Shown here: positions 19,415-29,230 of the stretch, piece after piece
Numbering within the stretch: the stretch's first letter is position 1
Layout: the number at the start of each line of letters is the position of its first letter
Assembly: GCF_019145375.1 (NCBI RefSeq)
Contig: NZ_JAHSTX010000001.1
Coordinates: 4,861,501 to 4,925,500, forward strand
Length of the DNA stretch: 64,000 bases
Origin: Pseudomonas triticicola
GTDB lineage: Bacteria > Pseudomonadota > Gammaproteobacteria > Pseudomonadales > Pseudomonadaceae
Direction of reading: 5' to 3'
Made by a program: the position numbers and the translations under genes
Notes under the pieces: generated by a model
Database searches by the model: none
What the model was told of the DNA's origin: nothing
The model's input: the letters and a program-made list of their open reading frames with translations, nothing else

Positions 19415-19560
19415 CCCCTCACCCTAACCCTCTCCCGGAGGGAGAGGGTTAGGGTGAGGTGTCTTGCGTCATACACTGACCTGAAATACCTGATCGAACT
19501 CTGGCCTCAACGCTAGTACAAATCGGCTCCCTCTCCCTCGGGAGAGGGCTGGGGTGAGGG
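19415..19560. repeat. Paired repeat of REP family C
   Basis: Left part: CCCTCACCCTAACCCTCTCC with its own inverted copy, forming a long hairpin. Right part: CTCCCTCTCC...GGAGAGGGCTGGGGTGAGGG. The same arrangement occurs at 44277-44424. Confidence 0.82.
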
Positions 19561-19595
19561 GAGAGCTACACCGCCGCTCTCAAACCAAACCCAAT

Positions 19596-19627
19596 AAAAA
19601 GGCGATCCTAACGGATCGCCTTTTTTG
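19596..19627. terminator. Bidirectional intrinsic terminator between ppk and ppx
   Basis: A hairpin AAGGCGATCC/GGATCGCCTT with a four-base loop and A/T runs on both sides, between convergent genes. Confidence 0.9.
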
Positions 19628-19641
19628 TGCCAGCCAGTTAC

Positions 19642-21144
19642 TCAGTGCACCGTGAGAACAATCCCCACCCGCGTCAACCAGTCCGCCTCCAGCCCGAAAT
19701 CCGCCTGGGTCAGCTGATTTTCGTCCAGCCAGTTCTCCGGGAATTCCACATCGAGATGATCGCCATTGGCATGCAGCACCACCTGCGGCATCGCCTGGGT
19801 TCCGCGAATGTGATGGAACAGAATGGCGAACCGCAGCAGCACGCACAGGCGAATCAGCTTGATGCCTTCATCCCCGAATTCGGCAAACTTGTCCTTGGGA
19901 ATATTGCGCCGGTGCCCGCGCACCAATAGCGCGAGCATCTGCTGATCCTCGCGGGAGAAGCCGGCCAGATCGGAGTGCTCGATCAGGTAGGCACCGTGCT
20001 TGTGGTAGTGATAGTGAGCGATGTCGAGGCCGACTTCGTGGACCTTCGCCGCCCAGCCGAGCAGTTCGCGCCAGATGCCGTCATCCAGCTCCCAGTCGAC
20101 GGCAACCTGATCGAAGGCGTGCAGGGCCTTGCGCTCGACCCGCGCCGCCTGTTCCAGATCGACGTGATAGCGCTCCATCAGCGAGGTCAAGGTGCGTTCA
20201 CGCACGTCTTCGTGATGATGGCGGCCGAGCAGGTCGTAGAGCACACCTTCACGCAGCGCGCCTTCGCAATGGTCCATGCGTTGCAGTTCGAGGGCATCGA
20301 AAATCGCTTCGAGAATCGCCAGGCCCGCCGGGAAGATCGCGCGGCGGTCAGGCTTGATGCCTTCGAAATCGATCTTGTCGGCGTCGCCGAGCTTGAACAG
20401 CTTGCGCTTGAGCCATGCCAGACCTTCGGCGTTGACCTCGCCGCTGCCGTGGCCGCCAGCCTTCAGGGCCAGGCCGATGGCGCGAATCGTACCGGAGGAG
20501 CCGATGGCTTCATCCCAGGTCAGGCGATGCAGGGCGTGCTCGATGCTCATGATTTCCAGGCGCGCCGCCGTGTAGGCCTGGGCGTAGCGCGCCGGGGTGA
20601 TCTTGCCGTCCTTGAAGTAGCGCTGGGTGAAACTCACGCAGCCCATTTGCAGGCTTTCGCGCAGCAACGGCTCGAAGCGCTGGCCGATGATGAATTCGGT
20701 ACTGCCGCCGCCGATATCGGCGACCAAACGTTTGCCCGGGGTGTCAGCGAGTGTGTGCGAAACCCCGAGATAAATCAGGCGCGCTTCTTCACGGCCGGAG
20801 ATGACTTCAACCGTGTGGCCGAGGATTTCCTCGGCGCGGCGGATGAACTCGCCACGGTTGCGCGCTTCACGCAGGGCGTTGGTGCCGACGATGCGCACGG
20901 CACCGAGCGGCATACCGTTGATCAGTTGCGCAAAGCGCTTGAGGCAATCGAGGCCGCGCTGCATCGATTCTTCGTTGAGCTGGCGCGCGTCGTCGATGCC
21001 GGCGGCCAGTTGCACCTTCTCGCCGAGGCGCTCGAGGATGCGGATTTCGCCGTTCTGGGCCTTGGCCACGACCATGTGAAAGCTGTTGGAGCCCAGGTCG
21101 ATTGCGGCGATCAGGGACAGATTCTTGGCTTGGGATTGCGGCAT
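19642..21144 (-). CDS. ppx: Exopolyphosphatase Ppx
   Basis: A 500-residue Ppx/GppA-family phosphatase that removes terminal phosphates from polyphosphate. The phosphate-binding motifs of the actin-like fold are visible: [15 protein letters not shown] near residue 14 and [14 protein letters not shown] near residue 142. The C-terminal HD-like helical domain has [15 protein letters not shown] and [20 protein letters not shown]. The length fits Ppx (about 500-513) rather than GppA. It is convergent with ppk. A REP element and a short promoter region lie upstream. Confidence 0.95.
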   Translation of the reverse strand: MPQSQAKNLSLIAAIDLGSNSFHMVVAKAQNGEIRILERLGEKVQLAAGIDDARQLNEESMQRGLDCLKRFAQLINGMPLGAVRIVGTNALREARNRGEFIRRAEEILGHTVEVISGREEARLIYLGVSHTLADTPGKRLVADIGGGSTEFIIGQRFEPLLRESLQMGCVSFTQRYFKDGKITPARYAQAYTAARLEIMSIEHALHRLTWDEAIGSSGTIRAIGLALKAGGHGSGEVNAEGLAWLKRKLFKLGDADKIDFEGIKPDRRAIFPAGLAILEAIFDALELQRMDHCEGALREGVLYDLLGRHHHEDVRERTLTSLMERYHVDLEQAARVERKALHAFDQVAVDWELDDGIWRELLGWAAKVHEVGLDIAHYHYHKHGAYLIEHSDLAGFSREDQQMLALLVRGHRRNIPKDKFAEFGDEGIKLIRLCVLLRFAILFHHIRGTQAMPQVVLHANGDHLDVEFPENWLDENQLTQADFGLEADWLTRVGIVLTVH

Positions 21145-21261
21145 GGTCAGGGGGTCTCGGTCGATAACCCCGACATCGTGCCACGATCAAACGCTGGCGC
21201 CAACGCGCATGGTTCAAACCGTTGATTCAGCGCAGAAAGTCTGGGGATCGCGACGCGGCCA

Positions 21262-21326
21262 TTCGCGAGCAGGCTCGCTCCCACAGGTGACCGCATTCCC
21301 ATGTGGGAGCGAGCCTGCTCGCGAAA
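21262..21326. repeat. Paired REP element, family A
   Basis: TTCGCGAGCAGGCTCGCTCC and its inverted copy with a spacer of about 15 bases. It lies between the 5' end of ppx and the 3' end of the amino-acid transporter ATPase gene. Confidence 0.88.
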
Positions 21327-21351
21327 AGGGCATCACTGCCTCAGAAAATCT

Positions 21352-22089
21352 TCAGGCTGTCGCCTCCACCGTGCCAATAAAGTTCGCCAGCTCGGCCGTC
21401 TGCGGATTGGCAAACAACACCTTCGGATCGCCCACCTCATGGACTTTACCGTGGTGCATGAAGACCAATTTATCGCCGACTTCCCGGGCAAAGCGCATCT
21501 CGTGGGTGACCATGATCAGCGTCATGCCTTCCTTGGCCAATTGCCGCACCACGCTGAGCACTTCATTGACCAATTCCGGGTCCAGTGCCGAAGTGATTTC
21601 ATCGCACAGCAACACCTTCGGCGACATCGCCAAAGCCCGGGCGATCGCCACCCGCTGCTGCTGACCGCCGGACAAGCGGTCCGGAAAGGCATCGAATTTC
21701 TCCCCGAGCCCGACTCGCTCGAGCATTTCCCGCGCCAGTTCGGCAGCCTTGGCCTTGGGTACTTTTTGCACCACTTGCGGCGCGAGCATGACGTTCTCCC
21801 CGACGGTCAGGTGCGGGAACAGGTTGAATTGCTGGAAGACCATGCCGACCTTCTGCCGCAGGCTGCGCAGATCAGCGCGGGCGGCGTCGAGGTATTCGCC
21901 GTCGACTTCGATCACGCCGTCGTTGATCGACTCCAGGCCGTTGAGTGTGCGCAACAGAGTCGATTTGCCCGAGCCGCTGCGGCCGATGATCGCCACGACC
22001 TGGCCTTCCTCGACGCTGAGGTCGATGCCTTTGAGTACGTGGTGATCGCCGTAATATTTATGCAGGGCGGAAATTCTAAGCAGAGGCAT
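21352..22089 (-). CDS. Polar amino acid ABC importer, ATP-binding protein
   Basis: A 245-residue ABC ATPase of the HisP/GlnQ type. Walker A is GRSGSGKSTLLRTLNGL near residue 38. The Q-loop region MVFQQFNLFPHLTVGENV, signature LSGGQQQRVAIARAL, Walker B VLLCDEITSALDPELV and switch His in VTHEMRFA are all present. The start at 22089 overlaps the upstream permease gene by 14 bases, showing a tight operon. It is the last gene of binding protein - permease - permease - ATPase. Nucleotide-binding parts of this family do not reveal the amino acid transported. Confidence 0.93.
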   Translation of the reverse strand: MPLLRISALHKYYGDHHVLKGIDLSVEEGQVVAIIGRSGSGKSTLLRTLNGLESINDGVIEVDGEYLDAARADLRSLRQKVGMVFQQFNLFPHLTVGENVMLAPQVVQKVPKAKAAELAREMLERVGLGEKFDAFPDRLSGGQQQRVAIARALAMSPKVLLCDEITSALDPELVNEVLSVVRQLAKEGMTLIMVTHEMRFAREVGDKLVFMHHGKVHEVGDPKVLFANPQTAELANFIGTVEATA

Positions 22090-22726
22090 GCAGTCTCCTT
22101 TCCAGGTAGCGCGCACTGAGGGACAAGGGGTAGCAGAGCAGGAAGTAGCCGAGGGCGACGAGGCCGTAGACCATGAACGGTTCGAACGTGGCGTTGGCGA
22201 GCATGCCGCCGGTCTTGGTCAGTTCGGTGAAGCCGATGATCGAGGTCACCGCTGTGCCCTTGACCACTTGCACCGAGAAGCCCACGGTCGGCGCCACGGC
22301 GATGCGCAGCGCTTGCGGCAGAATCACGTAGCGCAATTGCTCCAGCGGATTGAGCGCCAGGCTCGACGAGGCTTCCCACTGACCGTGGGGAATGGCCTCG
22401 ACGCAACCGCGCCAGATCTCCGCCAGATAGGCGCTGGTGAACAAGGTCAAAGCGATCGCGGCGGCCATCCACGGCGAAATCTCGATCCCGGCCAGCGCCA
22501 CACCGAAGAACACCAGAAACAGCTGCATCAACAGCGGCGTGCCCTGAAACAGCTCGATCCAGGTGCGGGCGATGCTGCTGGGCAGGGTGTTCTTGGAGAT
22601 GCGCATCAGCAGAATCAGCAGGCCGACGAGGCCGCCGCCGATGAATGCCACCAACGACAGCGCCAGCGTCCATTGCAGGCCGGTGAGCAGGTTGCGCAGG
22701 ATGTCCCAGAAAGTGAAATCGCTCAT
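22076..22726 (-). CDS. Polar amino acid ABC importer, permease 2
   Basis: A 216-residue HisMQ/GlnP-type permease with about five membrane helices. The family signature is visible as ELFQGTPLLMQLFLVFFG. The EAA loop reads IPHGQWEASSSLALNPLEQLRYVILPQA, where it docks on the ATPase. The ATG at 22726 overlaps the end of permease 1 by four bases (ATGA), so translation is coupled. The other end overlaps the ATPase gene by 14 bases. Confidence 0.92.
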   Translation of the reverse strand: MSDFTFWDILRNLLTGLQWTLALSLVAFIGGGLVGLLILLMRISKNTLPSSIARTWIELFQGTPLLMQLFLVFFGVALAGIEISPWMAAAIALTLFTSAYLAEIWRGCVEAIPHGQWEASSSLALNPLEQLRYVILPQALRIAVAPTVGFSVQVVKGTAVTSIIGFTELTKTGGMLANATFEPFMVYGLVALGYFLLCYPLSLSARYLERRLHASA

Positions 22727-23391
22727 TGGCTGCTCCTCGCAATGAACCGCCGGCCGAACCAGTTGAGCAATTGGCGGATCAGCAGCGCCATGCACAGGTA
22801 GATCAGGGTGGTCAGCGCGTAGGTTTCAAAGGCGCGGAAGTTGCGCGACTGAATGAAGTTGGCGGCGAAGCTCAATTCTTCCGTGGCGATCTGCGAACAC
22901 ACCGCCGAACCGAGCATGACAATGATGATCTGGCTGCTCAGCGCCGGCCAGACCTTGCCCAGCGCCGGCAGCAGGACGACGTGGCGGAACGCTTCGAAGC
23001 GGGTCATCGCCAATGCCGCAGCCGCTTCCAGCTGCCCGCGCGGAATCGCTTGGATGCCGGCGCGGATGATTTCGGTCGAATAGGCGCCAAGGTTGATCAC
23101 CATCGCCAGCACCGCCGCCTGCCACTCGGAGATCTGCATGCCGAGCGATGGCAGGCCGAAGAAGATGAAGAACAGTTGCACCAGAAACGGCGTGTTGCGG
23201 ATCAACTCGACGTAGACGCCGAAGATCGCCGAGAACGGGCGGATCTGCCACGCCCGCACCAGCGCCCCGACAATCCCGACGCCAACCCCGAGCAGCGCGC
23301 CGATGGCGGTCAGCTCAAGGGTGAACAGCGCGCCGCGCAGCAGCAGGTCGGTGTTTTCCACCACCGGCAAAAAATCGAACTGATAAGCCAT
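22723..23391 (-). CDS. Polar amino acid ABC importer, permease 1
   Basis: A 222-residue inner-membrane permease of the same family as its neighbour. It contains VELIRNTPFLVQLFFIFFGLP and the EAA motif IPRGQLEAAAALAMTRFEAF. The two permeases would form the heterodimeric channel. The gene starts 21 bases downstream of the binding-protein stop and overlaps the next gene by four bases. Confidence 0.92.
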   Translation of the reverse strand: MAYQFDFLPVVENTDLLLRGALFTLELTAIGALLGVGVGIVGALVRAWQIRPFSAIFGVYVELIRNTPFLVQLFFIFFGLPSLGMQISEWQAAVLAMVINLGAYSTEIIRAGIQAIPRGQLEAAAALAMTRFEAFRHVVLLPALGKVWPALSSQIIIVMLGSAVCSQIATEELSFAANFIQSRNFRAFETYALTTLIYLCMALLIRQLLNWFGRRFIARSSQ

Positions 23392-23412
23392 GAAGGTCTC
23401 CCGCGCAGTCGA

Positions 23413-24198
23413 TCAGAGATCGGCCGGCAGCGGCTCTTTCAGCCAGGTCTGCGAGTTCTTTTCCAGCGCGCCGTCAGCTTTTGCGGTGTTGAGGATGTCG
23501 TTGACCTTGGTCAGCAGCGCCGCTTCGTTCTTGTTCACACCGACGTAGACCGGCGAATCCTTGAGCTTCACTTTCAACGCCGGTACGCGCTTGGGGTTCT
23601 TCTCGCTGATCGCGACCATGACCACGTTGCCGCTGGCGATCAGATCGACCTGGCCTGCCAGATAAGCGGCGATGGTCGAGTTGTTGTCTTCGAAACGTTT
23701 GATGGTCACGCCTTCGGGGGCGACTTTGCTCAGCTCGATGTCTTCGATGGCGCCACGGGTGACGCTGATGGTCTTGCCCTTGAGGTCGTCGAGGCTGGTG
23801 ATCGCAGCGTCGGGCGGGCCGAACACGGCGAGGTAGAACGGCGCATAGGCGCGGGAGAAGTCGATGACCTTCTCGCGCTCGGCGTTTTTGCCGAGGCTGG
23901 AAATCACCAGATCAACCTTGCCGGTGGTAAGGAACGGGATACGGTTGGTGCTGTTGACCGGGGTCAGTTCGAGTTTGACCTTGAGTTGGTCAGCGAGCAG
24001 TTTCGCCGTGTCGATATCCAGGCCGCGCGGCTTCATGTCCGGGCCAACCGAGCCGAATGGCGGGAAGTCCTGGGGCACGGCGACTTTGAGCGTGCCGCGT
24101 TTGACCACGTCGTCCAGACCGTCGGCGTGAGCGGGGGCCTGGCACAGCAGCAGGCCGGCAAACAGGGAAGCGAGGAGGGCGCTGTAACGCTGGGTCAT
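23413..24198 (-). CDS. Amino acid ABC importer, periplasmic binding protein
   Basis: A 261-residue SBP_bac_3 family protein with a signal peptide ending near APAHA. The mature part starts DGLDDVVKRGTLKVAVPQDF, a classical family opening. GLDIDTAKLLADQL and VDLVISSLGKNAEREKVIDF contain residues that normally contact the alpha-amino and carboxylate groups of the ligand. The side-chain specificity is not deducible. It is the first gene of the operon and is divergent from the GntR-type regulator gene, which is the likely controller. Confidence 0.92.
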   Translation of the reverse strand: MTQRYSALLASLFAGLLLCQAPAHADGLDDVVKRGTLKVAVPQDFPPFGSVGPDMKPRGLDIDTAKLLADQLKVKLELTPVNSTNRIPFLTTGKVDLVISSLGKNAEREKVIDFSRAYAPFYLAVFGPPDAAITSLDDLKGKTISVTRGAIEDIELSKVAPEGVTIKRFEDNNSTIAAYLAGQVDLIASGNVVMVAISEKNPKRVPALKVKLKDSPVYVGVNKNEAALLTKVNDILNTAKADGALEKNSQTWLKEPLPADL

Positions 24199-24454
24199 GG
24201 ACAATCTCCGGATCGGCGGGAAGTGGTTGCTGCGATCGGACAGAGCATGGGCCGTGCCAACAGGCGGATTTCGCCCCGGCAGGCCGCAGTAGCAACGGCT
24301 TCGTTCGGTCTTACTGGTCTGAACAGTCAACTCGGTTTTCGCACTGCGATGGCGCATCGGCTGCACGCGCCGAACCCCGCTGGGGCACGACTTGCCGGAC
24401 TCGACGAATAGCTTTACAACTAGCCGCACCTTGGCCCTGACGCGTCCGCACATC

Positions 24455-25162
24455 ATGAATTCGATCTCCCGCGCCGTACCCGAAGTGGCGCTGCAAGCGA
24501 TCCGCAAACTGATCACCGAACAGGGCTTCGGTGCCGGCGACGCGTTGCCTTCGCAACGGGATCTGGCGCTGCAACTGGGCGTCAGCCGGGCATCGTTGCG
24601 TGAAGCGCTGTCGTCGCTCAGTGCACTGGGCGTGGTCAGCATTCAGCCGGGCAAAGGCGTGTTCGTGCAGGCGCCGGTCGAATTGTCGCGCGGCGACAAC
24701 GCGCCAGGCTGGTCGTTTGCGGCGCAGGCCTCGCCGCTGGACATCTTCCAGTTGCGCTACGCGCTGGAAGGCTTTGCCGCCGGGCTCGCCGCGACAACCT
24801 TGAGCACGTTCGATCTGGATGCACTGGAAGACAACGTCGCGGCGATGCGTGAGCACTTGCGCGGCGGCGACTTCGAAGCGGCGGCGAAACTCGACTTCGA
24901 ATTTCACCGGCGCATCCTCCTCGCCAGCGGCAATCAGGCGATGCTGAGCATCCTCACCGCCAGCGCCGAGATCTTCCTCGAGAGCCAGAAACTGCCGTTC
25001 ATCCGCGCCGAGCGCGCCATGGAAACCTGGCAGGAACACCGCAAGATTCTCCGTGCCCTGGCCCGCCGTGCGTCGGGAGCAGCGCAAAAAGCCATGCAGG
25101 AACATGTGCGCAACGCCGCCCTGCGCACCGGAATCGCCTTCATCGCTCCCGCCACGGCGTGA
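24455..25162 (+). CDS. FadR/GntR-family transcriptional regulator
   Basis: A 235-residue regulator. The N-terminal winged helix-turn-helix (residues 5-70) contains LPSQRDLALQLGVSRASLRE and LGVVSIQPGKGVFV. The C-terminal all-helical FCD ligand-binding domain (about 85-215) has LRYALEGFAAGLAA and the metal-binding pattern with D, H and H residues (DFEFHRRIL, WQEHRKIL). The ATG at 24455 is chosen; an upstream TTG at 24392 would add a poorly supported tail. It is divergent from the amino-acid importer with about 256 bases between starts, so it probably regulates that operon in response to its substrate. Confidence 0.88.
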   Translation: MNSISRAVPEVALQAIRKLITEQGFGAGDALPSQRDLALQLGVSRASLREALSSLSALGVVSIQPGKGVFVQAPVELSRGDNAPGWSFAAQASPLDIFQLRYALEGFAAGLAATTLSTFDLDALEDNVAAMREHLRGGDFEAAAKLDFEFHRRILLASGNQAMLSILTASAEIFLESQKLPFIRAERAMETWQEHRKILRALARRASGAAQKAMQEHVRNAALRTGIAFIAPATA

Positions 25163-25217
25163 GTTGAGCTATACCCAAACTCATCAAGGGCCATAGCAAC
25201 ACTCAATCATCTGCGGC

Positions 25218-25246
25218 TTCCTGAACAAGGGAAGGGCGGCTATGAT
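25218..25246 (+). promoter_or_regulatory. Possible sigma-70 promoter of trxA
   Basis: TATGAT at 25241-25246 is a good -10 element 37 bases before the trxA start. At 17-base spacing the -35 position reads TTCCTG, a poor match, so only the -10 is convincing. Confidence 0.35.
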
Positions 25247-25282
25247 GGGCCACGTTTTTTTGCTTACAACCTGGAGAATTCC

Positions 25283-25612
25283 ATGAGCAGCGATCTGATC
25301 AAACACGTTAGCGACGCTAGCTTCGAAGCCGACGTACTCAAGGCCGAAGGCGCTGTCCTGGTCGACTACTGGGCTGAATGGTGCGGCCCTTGCAAAATGA
25401 TCGCACCGGTTCTGGACGAGATTGCCGAGACTTACAAAGGCAAGCTGACCGTCGCCAAACTGAACATCGACGAAAACCAGGAAACCCCGGCCAAGCATGG
25501 CGTGCGTGGGATCCCGACGCTGATGCTGTTCAAGAACGGCAACGTTGAGGCGACCAAGGTCGGCGCACTGTCGAAGTCGCAACTGGCGGCTTTCCTCGAC
25601 GCCAACATCTGA
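25283..25612 (+). CDS. trxA: Thioredoxin 1
   Basis: A 109-residue cytosolic thioredoxin with the redox centre W33-C34-G35-P36-C37 and the cis-proline loop [11 protein letters not shown]. It reduces disulfides in ribonucleotide reductase, methionine sulfoxide reductase and other proteins, and is recharged by thioredoxin reductase. A GGAGAA Shine-Dalgarno precedes the ATG. It is followed by an intrinsic terminator and then rho, the conserved trxA-rho order of gammaproteobacteria. Confidence 0.98.
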   Translation: MSSDLIKHVSDASFEADVLKAEGAVLVDYWAEWCGPCKMIAPVLDEIAETYKGKLTVAKLNIDENQETPAKHGVRGIPTLMLFKNGNVEATKVGALSKSQLAAFLDANI

Positions 25613-25631
25613 GCGTCGCAGTAAAACGCTG

Positions 25632-25663
25632 AAAAAAAGCCCCGCAAATCGCGGGGCTTTTTG
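25632..25663 (+). terminator. Intrinsic terminator after trxA
   Basis: AAGCCCCGC/GCGGGGCTTTTT hairpin with a short AAAT loop, an A-run upstream and a T-run downstream. Confidence 0.9.
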
Positions 25664-25860
25664 CGTATTCAGGGCTAGACGCTCCGAAACTCAGGTGGTA
25701 CATTCGGCCCCGCACTGGTTTCTCCAATGCCCCCTGCTAGCCGTCGCCGACGCACTCCTTTTCGAATTAGTTCGCGATCCTGTCGCCTTCTCCGCGGCGC
25801 GGCCTCATTAAGCCAAAAGCTTAATTTCCCCCCCTCCATAAATGATTACGTCATTCCTAT
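25664..25860 (+). promoter_or_regulatory. Long C-rich leader of rho
   Basis: About 200 bases between the trxA terminator and rho with no convincing gene. The sequence is pyrimidine-rich (CCCCCTGC, CGCACTCC, a run of seven C at 25828-25840) and contains a small hairpin TTAAGC-CAAAA-GCTTAA at 25809-25825. No Shine-Dalgarno-like purine run precedes the rho ATG. E. coli rho is autoregulated by Rho-dependent termination in its leader; a C-rich leader here suits the same mechanism, as inference. Confidence 0.5.
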
Positions 25861-27120
25861 ATGAATCTGACTGAACTCAAGCAAAAGCCGATTACCGAAC
25901 TGCTCGAATTGGCCGAACAGATGGGCATAGAAAATATGGCCCGTTCGCGCAAGCAGGACGTGATTTTCTCCCTGCTGAAAAAGCACGCGAAAAGCGGCGA
26001 GGAAATCTCCGGTGATGGCGTGCTGGAGATTCTCCAGGACGGCTTCGGCTTCCTGCGCTCCGCAGACGCTTCCTACCTCGCCGGCCCTGACGACATCTAC
26101 GTCTCGCCGAGCCAGATCCGCCGCTTCAACTTGCGCACCGGTGACACCATCGTTGGCAAGATCCGCCCTCCGAAGGAAGGCGAGCGGTATTTCGCCCTGC
26201 TCAAGGTCGACACGATCAACTTCGATCGTCCGGAGAACGCGAAGAACAAGATTCTCTTCGAGAACCTGACGCCGCTGTTCCCGACCGTGCGCATGAAGAT
26301 GGAAGCCGGCAACGGTTCCACCGAAGATTTGACCGGTCGCGTGATCGACCTGTGCGCACCGATCGGCAAAGGCCAGCGTGGCCTGATCGTCGCACCGCCG
26401 AAAGCCGGTAAAACGATCATGCTGCAGAACATCGCAGCGAACATCGCCCGTAACAATCCTGAAGTTCACCTGATCGTGCTGTTGATCGACGAGCGTCCGG
26501 AAGAAGTGACCGAAATGCAGCGCACCGTGCGTGGCGAAGTGGTTGCCTCGACCTTCGACGAGCCGCCGACCCGTCACGTGCAGGTTGCTGAAATGGTGAT
26601 CGAGAAGGCCAAGCGTCTGGTCGAACACAAGAAAGACGTGGTGATCCTGCTCGACTCCATCACCCGTCTGGCCCGTGCCTACAACACCGTGATCCCGAGC
26701 TCCGGCAAGGTATTGACCGGTGGTGTCGATGCCCACGCCCTCGAGAAGCCAAAACGCTTCTTTGGTGCCGCGCGTAACATCGAAGAAGGTGGCTCGCTGA
26801 CCATTATCGCCACCGCGCTGGTTGAAACCGGCTCGAAGATGGACGAAGTGATCTACGAAGAGTTCAAGGGGACCGGCAACATGGAACTGCCTCTGGATCG
26901 CAAGATCGCCGAGAAGCGTGTGTTCCCGGCCATCAACATCAACCGCTCCGGCACCCGCCGCGAAGAGTTGCTGACCGCCGACGACGAACTGCAGCGCATG
27001 TGGATTCTGCGCAAGCTGCTGCACCCGATGGACGAAGTCGCCGCCATCGAGTTCCTGGTCGACAAGCTGAAAACGACCAAGACCAACGACGAGTTCTTCT
27101 TGTCGATGAAACGCAAGTAG
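25861..27120 (+). CDS. rho: Transcription termination factor Rho
   Basis: A 419-residue hexameric RNA helicase/translocase that ends transcription of untranslated RNA. The N-terminal helix bundle ([19 protein letters not shown]) is followed by the cold-shock-like primary RNA-binding domain (about 50-125). The RecA-type ATPase has P-loop A178-P-P-K-A-G-K184-T185, numbered as in E. coli Rho. The Q-loop/R-loop region [20 protein letters not shown] is intact. The length equals E. coli Rho. It follows trxA and is closed by its own terminator. Confidence 0.98.
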   Translation: MNLTELKQKPITELLELAEQMGIENMARSRKQDVIFSLLKKHAKSGEEISGDGVLEILQDGFGFLRSADASYLAGPDDIYVSPSQIRRFNLRTGDTIVGKIRPPKEGERYFALLKVDTINFDRPENAKNKILFENLTPLFPTVRMKMEAGNGSTEDLTGRVIDLCAPIGKGQRGLIVAPPKAGKTIMLQNIAANIARNNPEVHLIVLLIDERPEEVTEMQRTVRGEVVASTFDEPPTRHVQVAEMVIEKAKRLVEHKKDVVILLDSITRLARAYNTVIPSSGKVLTGGVDAHALEKPKRFFGAARNIEEGGSLTIIATALVETGSKMDEVIYEEFKGTGNMELPLDRKIAEKRVFPAININRSGTRREELLTADDELQRMWILRKLLHPMDEVAAIEFLVDKLKTTKTNDEFFLSMKRK

Positions 27121-27138
27121 TACGCAGCTGATAAAAGG

Positions 27139-27165
27139 AGCGCTCCGCAAGGGGCGCTTTTTTTT
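27139..27165 (+). terminator. Intrinsic terminator after rho
   Basis: AGCGCTCC-GCAA-GGGGCGCT hairpin followed by eight T. Confidence 0.9.
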
Positions 27166-27258
27166 GTCGGCGATTTATTTGTATCTGGATTGAAGTATGC
27201 GCGGCTGCTAACGTCGCGCCTTCAAGGGATTCTGTATCCAGAACAGGTAAGGTTTTTC

Positions 27259-29220
27259 ATGCACACGTTTGGCAATCGCCGTGATATCGACGGCTTACGC
27301 GCGCTCGCGGTACTTCCCGTCGTGCTGTTTCATTTCGGATTCAATACATTCAGCGGCGGTTTTGTCGGCGTGGATGTTTTCTTCGTCATCTCCGGATTTC
27401 TGATCACCTCGATCCTGTTCCGCGAAATCAGCGCCCAGCGCTTCAGTTTTCTCGATTTCTGGGGCCGCCGTGCCCGGCGCATCCTGCCTGCGCTTACCTT
27501 GGTCGTTGTGGTGACACTGGCGCTTGGCTGGTTACTGCTGACCGCCAAGGACCTGTCAGACCTGGGGCGAACGATTCGCTACCAGTCGCTGTTCATATCC
27601 AACATCCTGTTCATGCGCGAGGACGGCTATTTCGCGCCGGCCTCCGATCTCAAACCCTTGCTGCATACCTGGTCGCTGGCCGTGGAGGAGCAGTACTACA
27701 TCTTCTTCCCGCTGATGATGGTGCTGTTGATGCGGTACGTCCGGCATTGGCGCTGGATGCTCTTCGCCGTGCTGCTGGTGTCGTTCGGGCTGAACATCGT
27801 TTACATCGAGCGTCGGCCTGAATTCGCTTTCTTCTCCCTGCCGACCCGCGCCTGGGAATTGCTCTGCGGCGCCATGCTCGCAGTGTTGCCGGCAGCGAAG
27901 CACGCGCCGCGGCTTTGGGTTCGGCAGACGGTCGGACTGGCTGGCTTGGCAGCGGTGCTGCTGGCGGTATTCACTTTTGACAAAACCACGGTGTTCCCGG
28001 GCTGGGCGGCATTGGTACCAGTGCTTGGTACGACTGCGTTGATCTGGTCGGGCGCGCGCGGCCCGACCCTGGCTGGCCAGTTGTTGAGCCTGCGGCCAAT
28101 GGTATGGGTCGGTCTGTTGTCCTATTCGCTGTATCTGTGGCACTGGCCGATCTACGTGTATGCCAATGCCATCTCCATTGATGGCATCCAGCCGCCTGAA
28201 GCGCTGGGCTGGATCGCTCTGGCGGTCACTCTGGCGTGGCTGAGTCTGCGCTTTGTCGAACTGCCGTTTCGCGAGAAGCGTGTGTTCGCCAGCCGTAACT
28301 CGGTATTGGTCGGCGGCCTGGCGTCGATTGCCGTCCTGGCGGTGGTCGGTTCGGCCATCCGTTCGGCGGACGGCGTACCCGAGCGCCTGAGCGGCAAAGC
28401 TCTGGAATACGCCCAGTCGCAGGAATGGAACGCCGGGCAGATGCAATGCATGCACATGAGCAAGGACAAGACGCTGGATAAGGCGTGTCGCGTGGGCGGC
28501 GATCAGAAAATTGCGCCGACGAAAATGTTCTGGGGTGATAGCCACACCGCCGCGCTGCTGCCCGCCATCGAAGGCAATAGCCAGCGTGACAGTCAGCCAG
28601 TCTGGCTATACAGCCTCACTGGATGCCCACCGATCATTGATGACGCCTTGCGCGCGCAGTGCAAGCAGTTCAACCAGCGCAATATGCAGCTGGTCCGCGA
28701 TCTGGGCATCAAGGATGTGGTGTTGGCGGCGAACTGGAGTCTGTATGTCTACGGGCGTGAGGACGGTGACGGCGACAAGCAATTCCTGCTCGACCCTTCG
28801 CGCAATGTAGTGCAATCGGAGAAGCGCATGGCAGCGGCAATCAAGGCGCAAGTCAGCGAACTGCGCCAAGCGGGTGTACAGGTCTGGCTGTTCAAGGAGG
28901 TCCCGCTGCAGCACAAGAGTTACATCAGCCGCCTGACCAGCCTGGCGCGGATTGGTCGCTCGGCCGAAGGGCTCGGTCGCCCGCTTGGCGAGCATCTGGC
29001 GCGGCAGCAGTTTTTCACCGGCCTGTTCGGCTCAATGAGCGCTGCCGATTCCGGCGTGCATGTCATCGACCCGACGCCGCTGATGTGCAAAGACGGCCTG
29101 TGCATGATCGATGTCGATGGCCACTCGCAGTACAAGGATGCCGACCATCTTTCTGACGCCGGCAGCGCCCGGTTGAGTCCGTTGTTTGCGCCGATGCTGT
29201 TGGGCGCAAGCCACAATTGA
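27259..29220 (+). CDS. OafA/YrhL-type acyltransferase with C-terminal SGNH domain
   Basis: A 653-residue inner-membrane protein. Residues 1-370 form the acyltransferase-3 domain with about ten helices. They include the opening RRDIDGLRALAVLPVVLFHF (the catalytic His lies in this block), GVDVFFVISGFLITSILF and FVELPFREKRVF. From about 395 a periplasmic SGNH-hydrolase-like domain follows, with GDSH at 426-429 and the D627-x-x-H630 pair. Such fusions O-acetylate surface polysaccharides such as O-antigen. The start at 27259 has an AGGTAAGG Shine-Dalgarno. It stands alone with no O-antigen genes nearby; the target glycan is unknown. Confidence 0.92.
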   Translation: MHTFGNRRDIDGLRALAVLPVVLFHFGFNTFSGGFVGVDVFFVISGFLITSILFREISAQRFSFLDFWGRRARRILPALTLVVVVTLALGWLLLTAKDLSDLGRTIRYQSLFISNILFMREDGYFAPASDLKPLLHTWSLAVEEQYYIFFPLMMVLLMRYVRHWRWMLFAVLLVSFGLNIVYIERRPEFAFFSLPTRAWELLCGAMLAVLPAAKHAPRLWVRQTVGLAGLAAVLLAVFTFDKTTVFPGWAALVPVLGTTALIWSGARGPTLAGQLLSLRPMVWVGLLSYSLYLWHWPIYVYANAISIDGIQPPEALGWIALAVTLAWLSLRFVELPFREKRVFASRNSVLVGGLASIAVLAVVGSAIRSADGVPERLSGKALEYAQSQEWNAGQMQCMHMSKDKTLDKACRVGGDQKIAPTKMFWGDSHTAALLPAIEGNSQRDSQPVWLYSLTGCPPIIDDALRAQCKQFNQRNMQLVRDLGIKDVVLAANWSLYVYGREDGDGDKQFLLDPSRNVVQSEKRMAAAIKAQVSELRQAGVQVWLFKEVPLQHKSYISRLTSLARIGRSAEGLGRPLGEHLARQQFFTGLFGSMSAADSGVHVIDPTPLMCKDGLCMIDVDGHSQYKDADHLSDAGSARLSPLFAPMLLGASHN

Positions 29221-29230
29221 GCGATGGGGG

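Noticed and set aside
21352..25162. Amino-acid importer block as a horizontally acquired island
   Set aside because: Base composition and codon use are like the neighbours, and no tRNA, integrase or direct repeats border it; simple lineage-specific gene content explains it.
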